64,000 bases of DNA from Streptomyces sp. M92 (GTDB taxonomy: Bacteria > Actinomycetota > Actinomycetes > Streptomycetales > Streptomycetaceae), in NCBI RefSeq assembly GCF_028473745.1, contig NZ_CP101137.1, forward strand, positions 3,100,001 through 3,164,000. Reading direction: 5' to 3'. The position numbers and the translations under genes are program-made. Below the pieces are notes generated by a model, which worked only from the letters and a program-made list of their open reading frames with translations, did not search any database and was not told where the DNA came from. Shown in pieces: positions 36,349 through 45,934 of this stretch. Numbering within the stretch: the stretch's first letter is position 1; each line of letters opens with the position of its first letter.

Positions 36349-37295
36349 GCGGTGCCTCCCGTCGTGCTGGAGCGGTTCGACAGGGACAGCACGTTCGCCT
36401 TGACCTTCTGGAACGGGGTGGCCGGCAGGGACCTGCTCGAACCCCGCGCGTAGTACCGCTCCAGGTAGTACTGGCCCACGCTGAAGACCGACGTCAGCAG
36501 CAGGTACCAGGCCGCCGCCAGGAACAGCATCTCGGCCGGTGCGCCGGAGGTCTGGCCGATGTCCTGGGCCGCGCGGAACAGCTCGGGGTACTGGACGACC
36601 GAGACCAGTGACGTCGTCTTCAGCATGTTGACGACCTCGTTGCCCGTGGGCGGCACGATCACGCGCATCGCCTGCGGGATCACGATCCGGCGCAGCGTCT
36701 TGGTGTGGCTCATGCCCAGCGCGTGCGCCGCCTCGGTCTGGCCCTCGTCGACCGCGAGCAGACCGGCCCGGCAGATCTCCGCCATGTACGCGGCCTCGTT
36801 GAGGCCGAGGCCGAGCAGCACCGTCAGGAACGGCGTCATGAAGTCCGACCACTCGTCCCGGTAGACCGGACCGAGGTTGATGTACTCGAAGACCAGGCCC
36901 AGGTTGAACCAGACCACCAGCTGCACGAGGACGGGCGTGCCGCGGAAGAACCAGATGTAGAACCACGCGATGGACGAGGTCACCGGGTTCTTCGACAGCC
37001 GCATGACGGCGAGCAGGATGCCGCCGAAGATGCCGATCGCCATGGCCAGGACGGTGATCAGCAGCGTCTTGCCCACGCCGGAGACGATCCGGTCGTCGAA
37101 GAAGTAGTCCGGGATCGCGCCCCAGTTGATCTTGCCCTGGGAGAACGCGTACACGACCGCGGCCAGCAGCGCGAGCGCGACGGTCGCGGAGACGTACCGC
37201 CCGTAGTGGCGGACCGGGATGGCCTTGATGGCCTCCGGCCCGGCCGGCGGGGTGTCGGCCGGGCCGCCCGCCGTCTTGTCGATGTCAACAGTCAC
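36345..37295 (-). CDS. Polar amino-acid ABC transporter permease
   Basis: 316-residue HisMQ-type permease: about five or six helices, with the characteristic [13 protein letters not shown] block and an EAA loop ([30 protein letters not shown]). A long cytoplasmic N terminus (about 45 residues) precedes the first helix. A single permease implies a homodimer in the complex. The start is GTG 37295. Confidence 0.9.
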   Translation of the reverse strand: MTVDIDKTAGGPADTPPAGPEAIKAIPVRHYGRYVSATVALALLAAVVYAFSQGKINWGAIPDYFFDDRIVSGVGKTLLITVLAMAIGIFGGILLAVMRLSKNPVTSSIAWFYIWFFRGTPVLVQLVVWFNLGLVFEYINLGPVYRDEWSDFMTPFLTVLLGLGLNEAAYMAEICRAGLLAVDEGQTEAAHALGMSHTKTLRRIVIPQAMRVIVPPTGNEVVNMLKTTSLVSVVQYPELFRAAQDIGQTSGAPAEMLFLAAAWYLLLTSVFSVGQYYLERYYARGSSRSLPATPFQKVKANVLSLSNRSSTTGGTA

Positions 37296-37324
37296 GGATG
37301 TTGCCTTTCAGCGCCCGCCGGGTG

Positions 37325-38284
37325 TCACTTGCCGCCGTTGACGGTGGCCTCGGTGACGGCGCCTTCCGCCACGCCCCACTTGTCGAGAACCTTCTGGTAC
37401 TCGCCGTTGGCGATGATCGCGTCCAGCGCCGCCTTCAGGGCGTCCCGCAGCTGGGTGTCGTCCTTGGCGACCGCGATGCCGTACGGGGCGGCCTCGACCT
37501 GCTCGCCGACGATCTGGAAGTCCTTGCCGCCGCCGGAGGTCTTCACCGCGTACGCCGCGACCGGGAAGTCGGAGGAACCGGCGTCGGCGCCGCCCGCGCG
37601 CAGGCGGGTCTGGGCCTGCTGGTCGTTGTCGTAGGGCTCGATGGTGATCTTCTTGCCGGCCGGGCACTTCTCGTTCTCGGCCTTGGCGAGGTCCTCGGAG
37701 ACCGTGCCGCGCTGGAGGACCAGCTTCTTGCCGCACAGGTCGGACCAGGTCTTGATGCCCTGGTCGTCGCCCTTCTTGGTGTAGATCGACACACCGGCGG
37801 TGAAGTAGTCCACGAAGTCGACGCCCTGGCCGACCTTCTTGCCGGTCTCGGAGTCGATGCCCTCCTGGCGCTCCTTGGTGTCGGTCATCGCCGACATCGC
37901 GATGTCGTAGCGCCCGGAACGCAGACCGGTGATCAGGGTGTCGAAGGTGCCGTTCGCGAACTCGAACCTGACGCCGAGCTGCTTGCCCATGGCGTCCGCG
38001 AGGTCGGGGTCGATGCCGACCGTCTTGCCGGACTTGTCCTTGAACTCGACCGGGGCGTAGGCGATGTCGGAACCGACCTTGATGACGCCTGCGTCGCGAA
38101 TGTCCTGCGGCAGCTTGTCGGCCAGCGGGGCCGCCACGGCGGACTGGTCGCCGCTGCCGGAGCCGCTGTTCTCGGTCTGGTCGCCGCATCCGGTGAGCAG
38201 CAGGGCGCCTGCGACCGCGATCGCACCGACCGCTGCTGTCCGGGAGTGCGCGGCGGTCGTACGACGGGTGGAGCGTGCGGTCAT
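37325..38284 (-). CDS. Amino-acid ABC transporter substrate-binding lipoprotein
   Basis: 319-residue SBP_bac_3 protein. A Tat/Sec-like N terminus rich in Arg/Thr leads to a hydrophobic stretch and the lipobox LLLTGC, with Cys33 lipidated. A Ser/Gly-rich linker precedes the binding fold (IKVGSDIAYAPVEFKDKSGKTVGIDPDLADAMGK). GGAGGAACC supports ATG 38284. It heads the three-gene operon. The longer in-frame start at 38452 would place the signal peptide internally and is rejected. Confidence 0.9.
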   Translation of the reverse strand: MTARSTRRTTAAHSRTAAVGAIAVAGALLLTGCGDQTENSGSGSGDQSAVAAPLADKLPQDIRDAGVIKVGSDIAYAPVEFKDKSGKTVGIDPDLADAMGKQLGVRFEFANGTFDTLITGLRSGRYDIAMSAMTDTKERQEGIDSETGKKVGQGVDFVDYFTAGVSIYTKKGDDQGIKTWSDLCGKKLVLQRGTVSEDLAKAENEKCPAGKKITIEPYDNDQQAQTRLRAGGADAGSSDFPVAAYAVKTSGGGKDFQIVGEQVEAAPYGIAVAKDDTQLRDALKAALDAIIANGEYQKVLDKWGVAEGAVTEATVNGGK

Positions 38285-38925
38285 GGTGGTTCCTCCGGCG
38301 GATGAAAGGAGATGCCGATGGGGACGGTGGAGTTCCGGTGTGGCAGGGCGCCGGCCGGGGGGCCGGCCGGCGCCGTGGGTCGACGAGAGCACACGCCTTC
38401 GAGTGTCGCGACCTCGTGTGATTACGGCATCTTGCCATTCGGACTCGGCCATTCAGGGGGGACGTCATGTCAAAATCGGATAACGGGTGACCCCCCGAAC
38501 CGCACCAGGCCGGTACAACACGACCGAACCTTTACGGGAATCTCCCCTTCCGGCCGAAAGATCTTCGGCATTCCTGGAAATGCGGAGAGAGACCGGCGGC
38601 GTGCGCGTCCGTCGAGAGTTTGTCGCCGACGTCTGTCAAGGGCTCCGGCGAAGTTGTCCTGATACTCGTCTATGAGGCATGTCACCGACATGCGGCGACC
38701 GAGGTCCGGCATGTGAGCTTGCGCTTATCCGACTCGTCGCAGGGGGTGTCCGTCGGGTAAGAAGGTTCTTTACACCCCTCATCAGGGGCTCAGGGCGCGT
38801 GTGCGGCGCGCCCGTCGCGCAGGCCTCCCTGTGGCCCCAACGGCCATCCACCTGCGCGGTGCCCGCCCATTCCTCACCAGGAGTGGACAAACCCTCAAAC
38901 CATGAACTCTTAAGGGGTAAGACAA
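38285..38925. promoter_or_regulatory. 641-base divergent control region between transporter and malic enzyme
   Basis: No credible gene. GGCATGTCACCGACATGCGG holds the 7-3-7 palindrome GCATGTC/GACATGC at 38677-38693, and GGCATGTG recurs at about 38708-38715. AAGGGG at 38912-38917 is the malic enzyme binding site. Promoters for both directions must lie here. The palindrome is the best operator candidate. Confidence 0.5.
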
Positions 38926-40152
<1,227 letters not shown>

Positions 40153-40178
40153 CCGTGTGACGCCTTGCTCGTGGTGAG

Positions 40179-40213
40179 CGGCCTCGTCCCCGGCGGACGG
40201 GGCCGTTCGCTTT
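40179..40213 (+). terminator. Terminator of malic enzyme gene
   Basis: An 11-bp stem (40179-40189 with 40195-40205, one G-T pair, five-base loop) is followed by TTCGCTTTT. It lies 26 bases past the stop. Confidence 0.7.
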
Positions 40214-40328
40214 TCGGCCGGGGTCGCGTCGGTGCGGGACGGGGGCCGGAGCGGCACAGGGGCAAGAGGGCGTGTGTCACACGGTGTCGTGGTTCCGGTC
40301 GGCGGGTGTGTTACCTATCGTCAAGGTC

Positions 40329-41294
40329 ATGTTCGCTGTCTACGCCGCCCGAATCGACCGCGACCAGCCGCTGACCGGCCTGGAGTTGGGAGAGCGCCCG
40401 GCTCCCGAGGCCCGCCCCGGCTGGAGTGTCGTCGATGTCAGGGCCGCCTCCCTCAACCATCACGACCTGTGGTCCCTGCGCGGCGTCGGCCTCCCCGAGG
40501 ACCGGCTGCCGATGATCCTCGGCTGCGACGCCGCCGGGGTCGACGAGGACGGCAACGAGGTCGTCCTGCACTCCGTGATCGGCCAGACCGGTCATGGAGT
40601 CGGCCCGAAGGAGCCCCGCTCGATCCTCACCGAGCGCTACCAGGGCACGTTCGCCGAGCAGGTCGCCGTGCCGACCTGGAACGTCCTGCCCAAGCCGAAG
40701 GAGCTCTCCTTCGCGGAGGCCGCCTGTCTGCCGACCGCCTGGCTGACGGCGTACCGGATGCTGTTCACCAACGCCGGGGTGCGCCCCGGGGACTCCGTGC
40801 TGGTGCAGGGCGCCGGCGGCGGGGTCGCCACGGCCGCGATCGTGCTCGGCAAGGCGGCGGGGCTGAGGGTCTTCGCCACCAGCCGGGACGAGGCCAAGCG
40901 CAAGCGCGCCCTGGAACTGGGCGCCGTGGAGGCCGTGGAGACGGGTGCGCGGCTGCCGCAGCGGGTCGACGCCGTCATCGAGACCGTGGGCGCGGCCACC
41001 TGGTCCCACTCGGTGAAGTCGCTCAAGCCGGGCGGCACCCTCGTCATCTCCGGCGCCACCAGCGGCGACCGGCCCTCCCACGCCGAGCTGACCCGCATCT
41101 TCTTCCTGGAGCTCAAGGTCGTCGGTTCCACGATGGGCACCAAGGACGAGCTGGAGGACCTGCTCTCCTTCTGCGCCGCCACCGGTGTCCGTCCCGTCAT
41201 CGACGAAGTGCTCCCGCTGGACCGGGCCCGCGAGGGCTTCGAGCGGATGGCCTCCGGGGAGCAGTTCGGCAAGATCGTGCTCAGCGGCTCCTGA
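40329..41294 (+). CDS. Zinc-type MDR oxidoreductase (quinone reductase-like)
   Basis: 321-residue medium-chain dehydrogenase/reductase. The N-terminal GroES-like fold (AASLNHHDLWSLRGVG, CDAAGVDEDGNEVV) precedes the NADPH-binding Rossmann motif VQGAGGGVATAAIVLGKAAG at about residues 158-177. The catalytic-zinc ligand set of alcohol dehydrogenases is not obvious, so a zeta-crystallin/quinone-oxidoreductase-like enzyme is more likely. ATG 40329 gives the expected N terminus but has only a poorly spaced AAGG. A GTG some 20 bases upstream is possible. Confidence 0.8.
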   Translation: MFAVYAARIDRDQPLTGLELGERPAPEARPGWSVVDVRAASLNHHDLWSLRGVGLPEDRLPMILGCDAAGVDEDGNEVVLHSVIGQTGHGVGPKEPRSILTERYQGTFAEQVAVPTWNVLPKPKELSFAEAACLPTAWLTAYRMLFTNAGVRPGDSVLVQGAGGGVATAAIVLGKAAGLRVFATSRDEAKRKRALELGAVEAVETGARLPQRVDAVIETVGAATWSHSVKSLKPGGTLVISGATSGDRPSHAELTRIFFLELKVVGSTMGTKDELEDLLSFCAATGVRPVIDEVLPLDRAREGFERMASGEQFGKIVLSGS

Positions 41295-41316
41295 CGCCTT
41301 CTCCAGGTGCCTCCCG

Positions 41317-41371
41317 CACCTGACCCCTGTCAACCGGCATTGACAGGGGTCAGGTGTCAACCTATGTTGAC
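41317..41371 (+). promoter_or_regulatory. Two stacked palindromes before the HTH/Clp-N operon
   Basis: A 17-bp perfect inverted repeat (41317-41333 with 41340-41356, six-base loop) contains TGTCAA-N6-TTGACA. It is followed at once by GTCAACCTATGTTGAC (41356-41371), a 6-4-6 palindrome ending three bases before the ATG. The large one may double as terminator for the oxidoreductase gene. The related TCAA/TTGA half-sites suggest one DNA-binding protein, plausibly the HTH protein encoded next. Confidence 0.7.
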
Positions 41372-41374
41372 TGC

Positions 41375-41584
41375 ATGAGCGAAGCAACCGATCTCGCCGC
41401 ACGCGCGGGTGATCGCGATCCTCGGGTCGGGCTGCGGGCCGTCGCCGCACTGCGCAGGCTGCTGGAGCAGCTCGAGGCGGTGCAGGTGCGCGGTGCACGC
41501 AACCAGGGGTGGTCGTGGCAGGAGATCGCCACCGAACTCGGGGTCAGCAGGCAGGCCGTGCACAAGAAGTACGGGAGGCATTGA
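41375..41584 (+). CDS. Small helix-turn-helix DNA-binding protein
   Basis: 69 residues. The C-terminal half is a helix-turn-helix (GWSWQEIATELGVSRQAVHKKYGRH) like those of sigma region 4 or Fis-type regulators; the N-terminal half is an Ala/Arg/Leu-rich helix that may dimerise. The ATG lies directly after a palindrome, without a visible ribosome binding site. The stop TGA overlaps the next ATG (TGATG), coupling it to the Clp-N gene. Confidence 0.82.
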   Translation: MSEATDLAARAGDRDPRVGLRAVAALRRLLEQLEAVQVRGARNQGWSWQEIATELGVSRQAVHKKYGRH

Positions 41585-42156
41585 TGTTCAATCGGTTCAC
41601 GAAGGACGCCCGGGACGTGGTGCAGGAAGCGGTCCGGTACGCCGAGGAGGCGCGGGCGCAGACCGTCGGCCCCGAGCACTTGCTGCTGGCGCTGCTCGAC
41701 CGGGAGGGCAGCCGCGGCTCCTTCGCGCTGCGGGCACTGGGGGTGCTCGGAGCCGGAGGGCGCGGTGACGCGGTGCGGCAGGCGCTGGCGGAGGCGCGGC
41801 GCCGTGCCGGACTGTCGCAGGCCGAGGCCGACGCGCTCGCCGGGCTCGGGATCGACGTCTCCGAGATCGTCGCCCGGGTGGAGGAGACCCACGGCGTCGG
41901 CGCGATGTCCGGCGACCGGAAGGACCGGCGCTGGTGGTCCGGACACCGGAGCTTCGGCAAGGGCGCCAAGGAAGCGCTGGAGCAGGCCCTCCGGGTCGCC
42001 GTCGACCGGCGCGACCGGTGGATCGGGGACGAGCACATCCTCCTCGCCCTGACCGTCCGTCCCGGTGTGCCGGCCGAGGTGCTCGCCGACCACGGAGTGA
42101 CGTACGAGTCGCTGACCAGGGTGCTGGGCGGCGACTCGGGGGAGGCCTGCGCCTGA
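41584..42156 (+). CDS. Clp N-terminal-domain protein without ATPase
   Basis: 190 residues made of a double Clp-N repeat: FNRFTKDARDVVQEAVRYAEEARAQ with GPEHLLLALL, then FGKGAKEALEQALRVAV with GDEHILLALT. The full domain ends before any AAA+ motif. It is therefore a stand-alone substrate-recognition or adaptor-like module, not a truncated ClpC. Co-translated with a small HTH protein whose stability or activity it may govern; that is inference. Confidence 0.85.
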   Translation: MFNRFTKDARDVVQEAVRYAEEARAQTVGPEHLLLALLDREGSRGSFALRALGVLGAGGRGDAVRQALAEARRRAGLSQAEADALAGLGIDVSEIVARVEETHGVGAMSGDRKDRRWWSGHRSFGKGAKEALEQALRVAVDRRDRWIGDEHILLALTVRPGVPAEVLADHGVTYESLTRVLGGDSGEACA

Positions 42157-42182
42157 CGGAAGCGGCTCCGCGGTCCCCGGGC

Positions 42183-43250
42183 TCAGGGCTTGGGGGCCCG
42201 CAGTATCGCTCCGATGTGAGCCGCGGCTGCCGACAGGTGCCGGCGTGACTCGCGGAGCTGGTCGGCCGTGACCCCGTGGTCCCGGGCCGCGTCCCGGATG
42301 TCGTCCCGGAAGCGGTCGAGCAGCCGATCCAGGTCACGGGCGGGATCGCCGGTGGGCTCCGCGGCGTCCTCGTGGGCCCAGGCGGGCGCGTAACCGGCCG
42401 GGAAGTCCTCGGGCGTGGCGGAGTACTCGGCCCGGTCCCCGGACGCGGCGTCGTCGGAGCGGCCGAAGCCCCAGTCCCGGCCGAACTCCTTCCCGAAGTC
42501 CTTGCCGAAGTCTCCGACCTCCTTGGCCAGTTCGCTGAGCCCCTCGCGCAGTCCCGTCGGCCAGTCGCCCCGTACGAAGTGGTCCTGCACCTGTTCCTGG
42601 ACCCGCTGGGCGATGCGCTGCACTTCCTCCTGTGCCTGTGTCCGGGCCCGCTCCTGGGCCTCCTTGGCCTGGCGCCGGGCCCGCTGGGCCTCCTCGCGGG
42701 CGCGGCGGCTCTCGTCCTTGGCGCGGCGGGCCTGGTCCTTCCACTCCTGCTTGACGCGCCGCATCTCCTCCTTGGCCGCGCGCCAGGCCTCCTTGTCGTC
42801 GGCGCCCGCGGTGCCGGCGGTGAAGGAGTCCCCCTCGTCCTGGGCTCCGGAGCCGGTGCCCCGGCGTGCCGCGCCTGCCGCGGCGCGCATCTCCCGGCGC
42901 AGGTCGCCCGCGGCACCGCGGACGTCGGCGCGGATCTCGGCGGCGAGCTCGGCGACCGACTCCCGGATCTCCAGCTCCAGGTCGGCCAGTTCACCGCTGC
43001 GGTCGGACAGCTCGGCACGGCCGGCGTCCGTGATGGCGTACACCTTGCGTCCGCCCTCGGTGGTGTGGGTGACCAGGCCCTCGGCCTCCAGCTTGGCCAG
43101 GCGCGGGTACACCGTGCCCGCCGACGGCGCGTACAGGCCCTGGAAGCGCTCCTCGAGGAGGCGGATCACCTCGTAGCCGTGGCGCGGTGCCTCGTCCAGG
43201 AGCTTGAGGAGGTAGAGGCGGAGGCGGCCGTGCGCGAAGACGGGGGGCAT
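42183..43250 (-). CDS. PadR-family regulator with long charged coiled-coil tail
   Basis: 355 residues. The winged helix at about 8-85 (LYLLKLLDEAPRHGYEVIRLLEERF, PSAGTVYPRLAKLEAEGLV) is standard PadR. The remaining 260 residues are exceptional: an Arg/Glu/Ala-rich heptad stretch (about 150-225; EEMRRVKQEWKDQARRAKDESR), then Gly/Phe/Asp-rich sequence and a short helical C terminus. It ends one base before the DUF4097 stop, same strand, so both lie in one transcript, whose promoter palindrome is upstream of DUF4097. Confidence 0.85.
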   Translation of the reverse strand: MPPVFAHGRLRLYLLKLLDEAPRHGYEVIRLLEERFQGLYAPSAGTVYPRLAKLEAEGLVTHTTEGGRKVYAITDAGRAELSDRSGELADLELEIRESVAELAAEIRADVRGAAGDLRREMRAAAGAARRGTGSGAQDEGDSFTAGTAGADDKEAWRAAKEEMRRVKQEWKDQARRAKDESRRAREEAQRARRQAKEAQERARTQAQEEVQRIAQRVQEQVQDHFVRGDWPTGLREGLSELAKEVGDFGKDFGKEFGRDWGFGRSDDAASGDRAEYSATPEDFPAGYAPAWAHEDAAEPTGDPARDLDRLLDRFRDDIRDAARDHGVTADQLRESRRHLSAAAAHIGAILRAPKP

Positions 43251-43251
43251 G

Positions 43252-44208
43252 TCAGAGCACCTTCTTGTCGGTCGTGCTGTCGGCCGGGGCGCCGGTGGCG
43301 CCGTGGTCCCGGCCGGAAGCGGAATTGTCCCCCGAGTCGTCCTGCGCGTCGCCCACCGGGCCGGAAGCCGGGCCCGGCGCATCCTCCTCCCACGGTGCCT
43401 CCTCCGTCGCCGGGCGGCGCAGCAGGGCGATCGAGCCGGAGACCGTGGTGGCCTTCAGCCGGCCGTTGCCCGCGCCGAGCCGGCCGGTGATCCGCTTGGC
43501 GCCCCACTGGCCGGTCACCCGCAAGTCCTCGAAGGCGTTGGAGACGGAGCCGCTCGCCGTGTTGGCCTCCACCTTCGCGTCGGCCGGCTGCGGCAGCCGG
43601 ATGGCGATCTCGCCCGAGACGCTGTTCAGGCTGATGTCGGTCGGCCCGCCCGTCGTGTCCAGGTCGACGACCATCGAACCGCTCACCGAGTCGGCCCGCA
43701 CGGAGGAACCCGCCTCCACCACCGTGAGGTCCCCGGAGACCGAGTTGAAGCGCAGGTCGCCGGAGAGCGCCTGCGCCTCCACGTTCCCCGAGACGGTGTC
43801 CGCGCGGACCGGGCCCGTGAGGCTCACCAGCGTGGTGTCCCCGAAGACGCCCTTCACCTCGGCGTGGCCCTCCAGTCCCGAGACGACGGCCGCCGCACCG
43901 ACGACTCCGACCTCCACGCGGGTGCTGGTCGGAACGGCGAGGGAGACCACCGCGTTGCGGCGCCAGCCCTTGCGGTCGAGCCATTTGAGGAAGCCCTTCC
44001 AGGGCAGGTCCTCGTAGGCCACGGTGAGCACGCCGTCCTGCTGGGTCACGATCAGGGGCGGTCCCTCGATCTCCGAGACCTCCAGGCGGGCGGAACCCTC
44101 GTCCGTGCCCACGACGTTCACTGTTCCATGGACGATGCGTACCTGGAGCTCGCTGACGGACTCGTCGAAGGTGAGCTTCCTGGGCTCCGCGACGGACCAC
44201 TCGGACAT
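43252..44208 (-). CDS. DUF4097 family beta-repeat protein
   Basis: 318 residues. The N-terminal part reads like an adhesin-type beta-helix (LQVRIVHGTVNVVGTDEGSARLEV). It is followed by repeated strands of the type VRADTVSGNVEAQALSGDL and RADSVSGSMVVDLD. The C terminus is Pro/Asp/Gly-rich and disordered. No signal peptide is visible, so it may be cytoplasmic. It pairs with a PadR regulator, as such proteins often do; function unknown. GAGGAGG precedes ATG 44208. Confidence 0.82.
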   Translation of the reverse strand: MSEWSVAEPRKLTFDESVSELQVRIVHGTVNVVGTDEGSARLEVSEIEGPPLIVTQQDGVLTVAYEDLPWKGFLKWLDRKGWRRNAVVSLAVPTSTRVEVGVVGAAAVVSGLEGHAEVKGVFGDTTLVSLTGPVRADTVSGNVEAQALSGDLRFNSVSGDLTVVEAGSSVRADSVSGSMVVDLDTTGGPTDISLNSVSGEIAIRLPQPADAKVEANTASGSVSNAFEDLRVTGQWGAKRITGRLGAGNGRLKATTVSGSIALLRRPATEEAPWEEDAPGPASGPVGDAQDDSGDNSASGRDHGATGAPADSTTDKKVL

Positions 44209-44236
44209 GGTGCAGACCTCCTCGACCGAACGCGGC

Positions 44237-44267
44237 ATATCGCGTCCTCGCTATTCACGATATATCG
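44237..44267 (-). promoter_or_regulatory. Probable PadR operator
   Basis: ATATCGCG occurs at 44238-44245 and again at about 44262-44269, and CGATATATCG at 44258-44267 is a perfect 10-bp palindrome. This AT-rich patch, in very GC-rich DNA, lies 50 bases upstream of the DUF4097-PadR operon. PadR proteins typically bind ATAT-containing palindromes. Confidence 0.6.
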
Positions 44268-44344
44268 CGGAAACGGAAAGTCAAGACACTCGTTCCAGTG
44301 ATGCGTGACCGGCCGTCGGTGGGGATTTGATCTAGTTTGTGAGC

Positions 44345-45160
44345 ATGTCGACAGAAGAGTTCGCGCCCGGCTCCGCCGTCGGCTCCGGCGCCCTGCTCCT
44401 GTGCCGCGCCGATCCGGACTCCGTTGCCGCCGTCGCCCCGCTGCTGGGCGAACGCATGCCCCTGGTCCCGGCCGGCGAGCGGTGGAGCGTGCTCGTCCCG
44501 GAGGGCGGGCCCTGGCGGCACGGCGACGAGCCGGTCGACCGCGTGGTCACCGGCTGGGCCGCGGCGCTCGCCGTCGGCGCCGACTGGCCCGTACTGGCCC
44601 TGTGGTGGGACGCCGACCGGGCCGGCTACACCCTGGCGTCGGGCTTCCGCCGCCCCGTCGGCTACGTGTGGCTCGCGGACGGCACCCCGGCCGGCGAGGA
44701 CGAGGCCATGCGCACGTTCGCCGCCCGGCTCGGGTTGGACCCCGTGCTGGACCTCCAGGCGCTGGACGGGCTGACCCGCCCGGACCGCGAGGCCGACGCG
44801 CTCGCCAGGCTGCGGGGACTGCTGGCGGTGCTCACCCGCGCGGGGATCACCCTCCCCGCCGGACTCGGCCCCGGCGAAGGCGCGGACCGCCTCGGACCGG
44901 TCGCCGGCGCCCTGCCCGGCTCCCGGTGGACCGAGGCCCCCGGACGCCGCCCGACCGCCGACGAGAGCCGCCTCGCCGCCTGGATGCCCTGGGTGGGCGG
45001 CCCCGGGGCCCGCGCCCTCGCCCTGGCACAGATGGCGGCCGGTCTGCCGCTCACCTTCTGGGGCCTGCGGCGCCGCAGCGGCGGCTGGACCACCGCAGGG
45101 GCACTGCTGCTCGCGCACGGGGCGCTCGGGACGGCGTACGGCCTCTCCAAGCGCTCCTGA
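44345..45160 (+). CDS. Hypothetical protein, C-terminal membrane segments
   Basis: 271 residues without a family I recognise. The first 180 residues are soluble, with Trp-rich strands (WAAALAVGADWPVLALWWDADRAGY). The C terminus has one or two hydrophobic segments (ALALAQMAAGLPLTFWGL and TTAGALLLAHGALGTAYGL), suggesting membrane attachment. GTG 44339 is an alternative start. Good codon bias supports coding. Divergent from the PadR operon. Confidence 0.65.
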   Translation: MSTEEFAPGSAVGSGALLLCRADPDSVAAVAPLLGERMPLVPAGERWSVLVPEGGPWRHGDEPVDRVVTGWAAALAVGADWPVLALWWDADRAGYTLASGFRRPVGYVWLADGTPAGEDEAMRTFAARLGLDPVLDLQALDGLTRPDREADALARLRGLLAVLTRAGITLPAGLGPGEGADRLGPVAGALPGSRWTEAPGRRPTADESRLAAWMPWVGGPGARALALAQMAAGLPLTFWGLRRRSGGWTTAGALLLAHGALGTAYGLSKRS

Positions 45161-45202
45161 CGGCACCCCGGGGCGCCGTCGCCCCGTACGGGCTGTTCGT
45201 GC

Positions 45203-45385
45203 CTACTCGTCCTCGTCCTCGTCGTCCAGCCGCGCCAGCCATGTGGCCAGCCGCTCCACCGGCACCTCGAAGTCCGGGTTCAGGTCGACGAAGGTCCGCA
45301 GCTGCTCGGCGAGCCACTCGAAGGTGACCTCCTCCTCGCCGCGCCGCTTCTCCAGCTCCTCGATGCCACGGTCAGTGAAGTACAA
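45203..45385 (-). CDS. Small acidic protein (DUF6104-like)
   Basis: 60 residues beginning at LYFTDRGIEELEKRRGEEE and ending in an acidic run, DDEDEDE. Conserved small actinobacterial protein of unknown function. I chose TTG 45385 because AGGAG stands six bases upstream and the protein then starts at the conserved YFTDRG. The open frame back to a GTG at 45457 adds 24 residues without visible support. Confidence 0.7.
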   Translation of the reverse strand: MYFTDRGIEELEKRRGEEEVTFEWLAEQLRTFVDLNPDFEVPVERLATWLARLDDEDEDE

Positions 45386-45574
45386 CTCATGCTCCTGATG
45401 CGGGTGGGACGGGCCCACGGCGTTACTCGTCCAGGGTAGTCCGTACGGCTCGGTCACTCCTCCCCGATCGCGGGTGGGGGTCGCGGGCCGCCGCGGTGGG
45501 TATTAGCCTCATGGGGATCAAGTGACCGGTGCCTGTGCCCGGTTGGGGCGGGGCGGGCTCGACGGGGGAGCGGA

Positions 45575-45934
45575 ATGAGCCACATCCAGGACGTGCAGCT
45601 GCCGGACGGGACGGTGATCACCGCCCGGATCAGCGAGGCGGACGGGTACGACGACCAGGAGGACGTCGGTTTCACCGAGACCGCCGTCGCCAAGGTCGAG
45701 CGGCTCCAGGAGCTGATAACTGGGGTCGGGTCCTCGGTGCTGAGCGCGGCCCGCGCGGCCGGGCCCAGCGAGGCCGCCATCACCTTCGGCGTGGAGCTGA
45801 CGGCCAAGGAGGGACTGGCCTTGGCGGTGCTCGCCCGGGGCGAGACCAAGGCGTCGCTCGAGGTGACGCTCACCTGGCAGTTCGACCGGCCCGGCGGCCC
45901 GGCGGGCGCGCGGGTGCCGGCCCCGCACGAGTGA
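45575..45934 (+). CDS. Trypco1/CU044_2847-family protein
   Basis: 119-residue small beta-rich protein (VQLPDGTVITARISEAD, a central helix, then ITFGVELTAKEGLALAVLARGETKASLEVTLTW). This matches the trypsin-co-occurring domain described next to trypsin-like proteases in bacterial conflict systems. GGGGGAG precedes the ATG. The stop overlaps a GTG of the protease gene (GTGA). It starts the protease-MoxR-vWA-peptide-radical SAM block and is probably a partner or substrate of the protease. Confidence 0.8.
   Translation: MSHIQDVQLPDGTVITARISEADGYDDQEDVGFTETAVAKVERLQELITGVGSSVLSAARAAGPSEAAITFGVELTAKEGLALAVLARGETKASLEVTLTWQFDRPGGPAGARVPAPHE

Noticed and set aside
41584..42156. Clp-N protein considered as a truncated ClpC pseudogene
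   Set aside because: It contains a complete double Clp-N repeat, has its own coupled start and a clean stop, and no remnants of ATPase modules follow.
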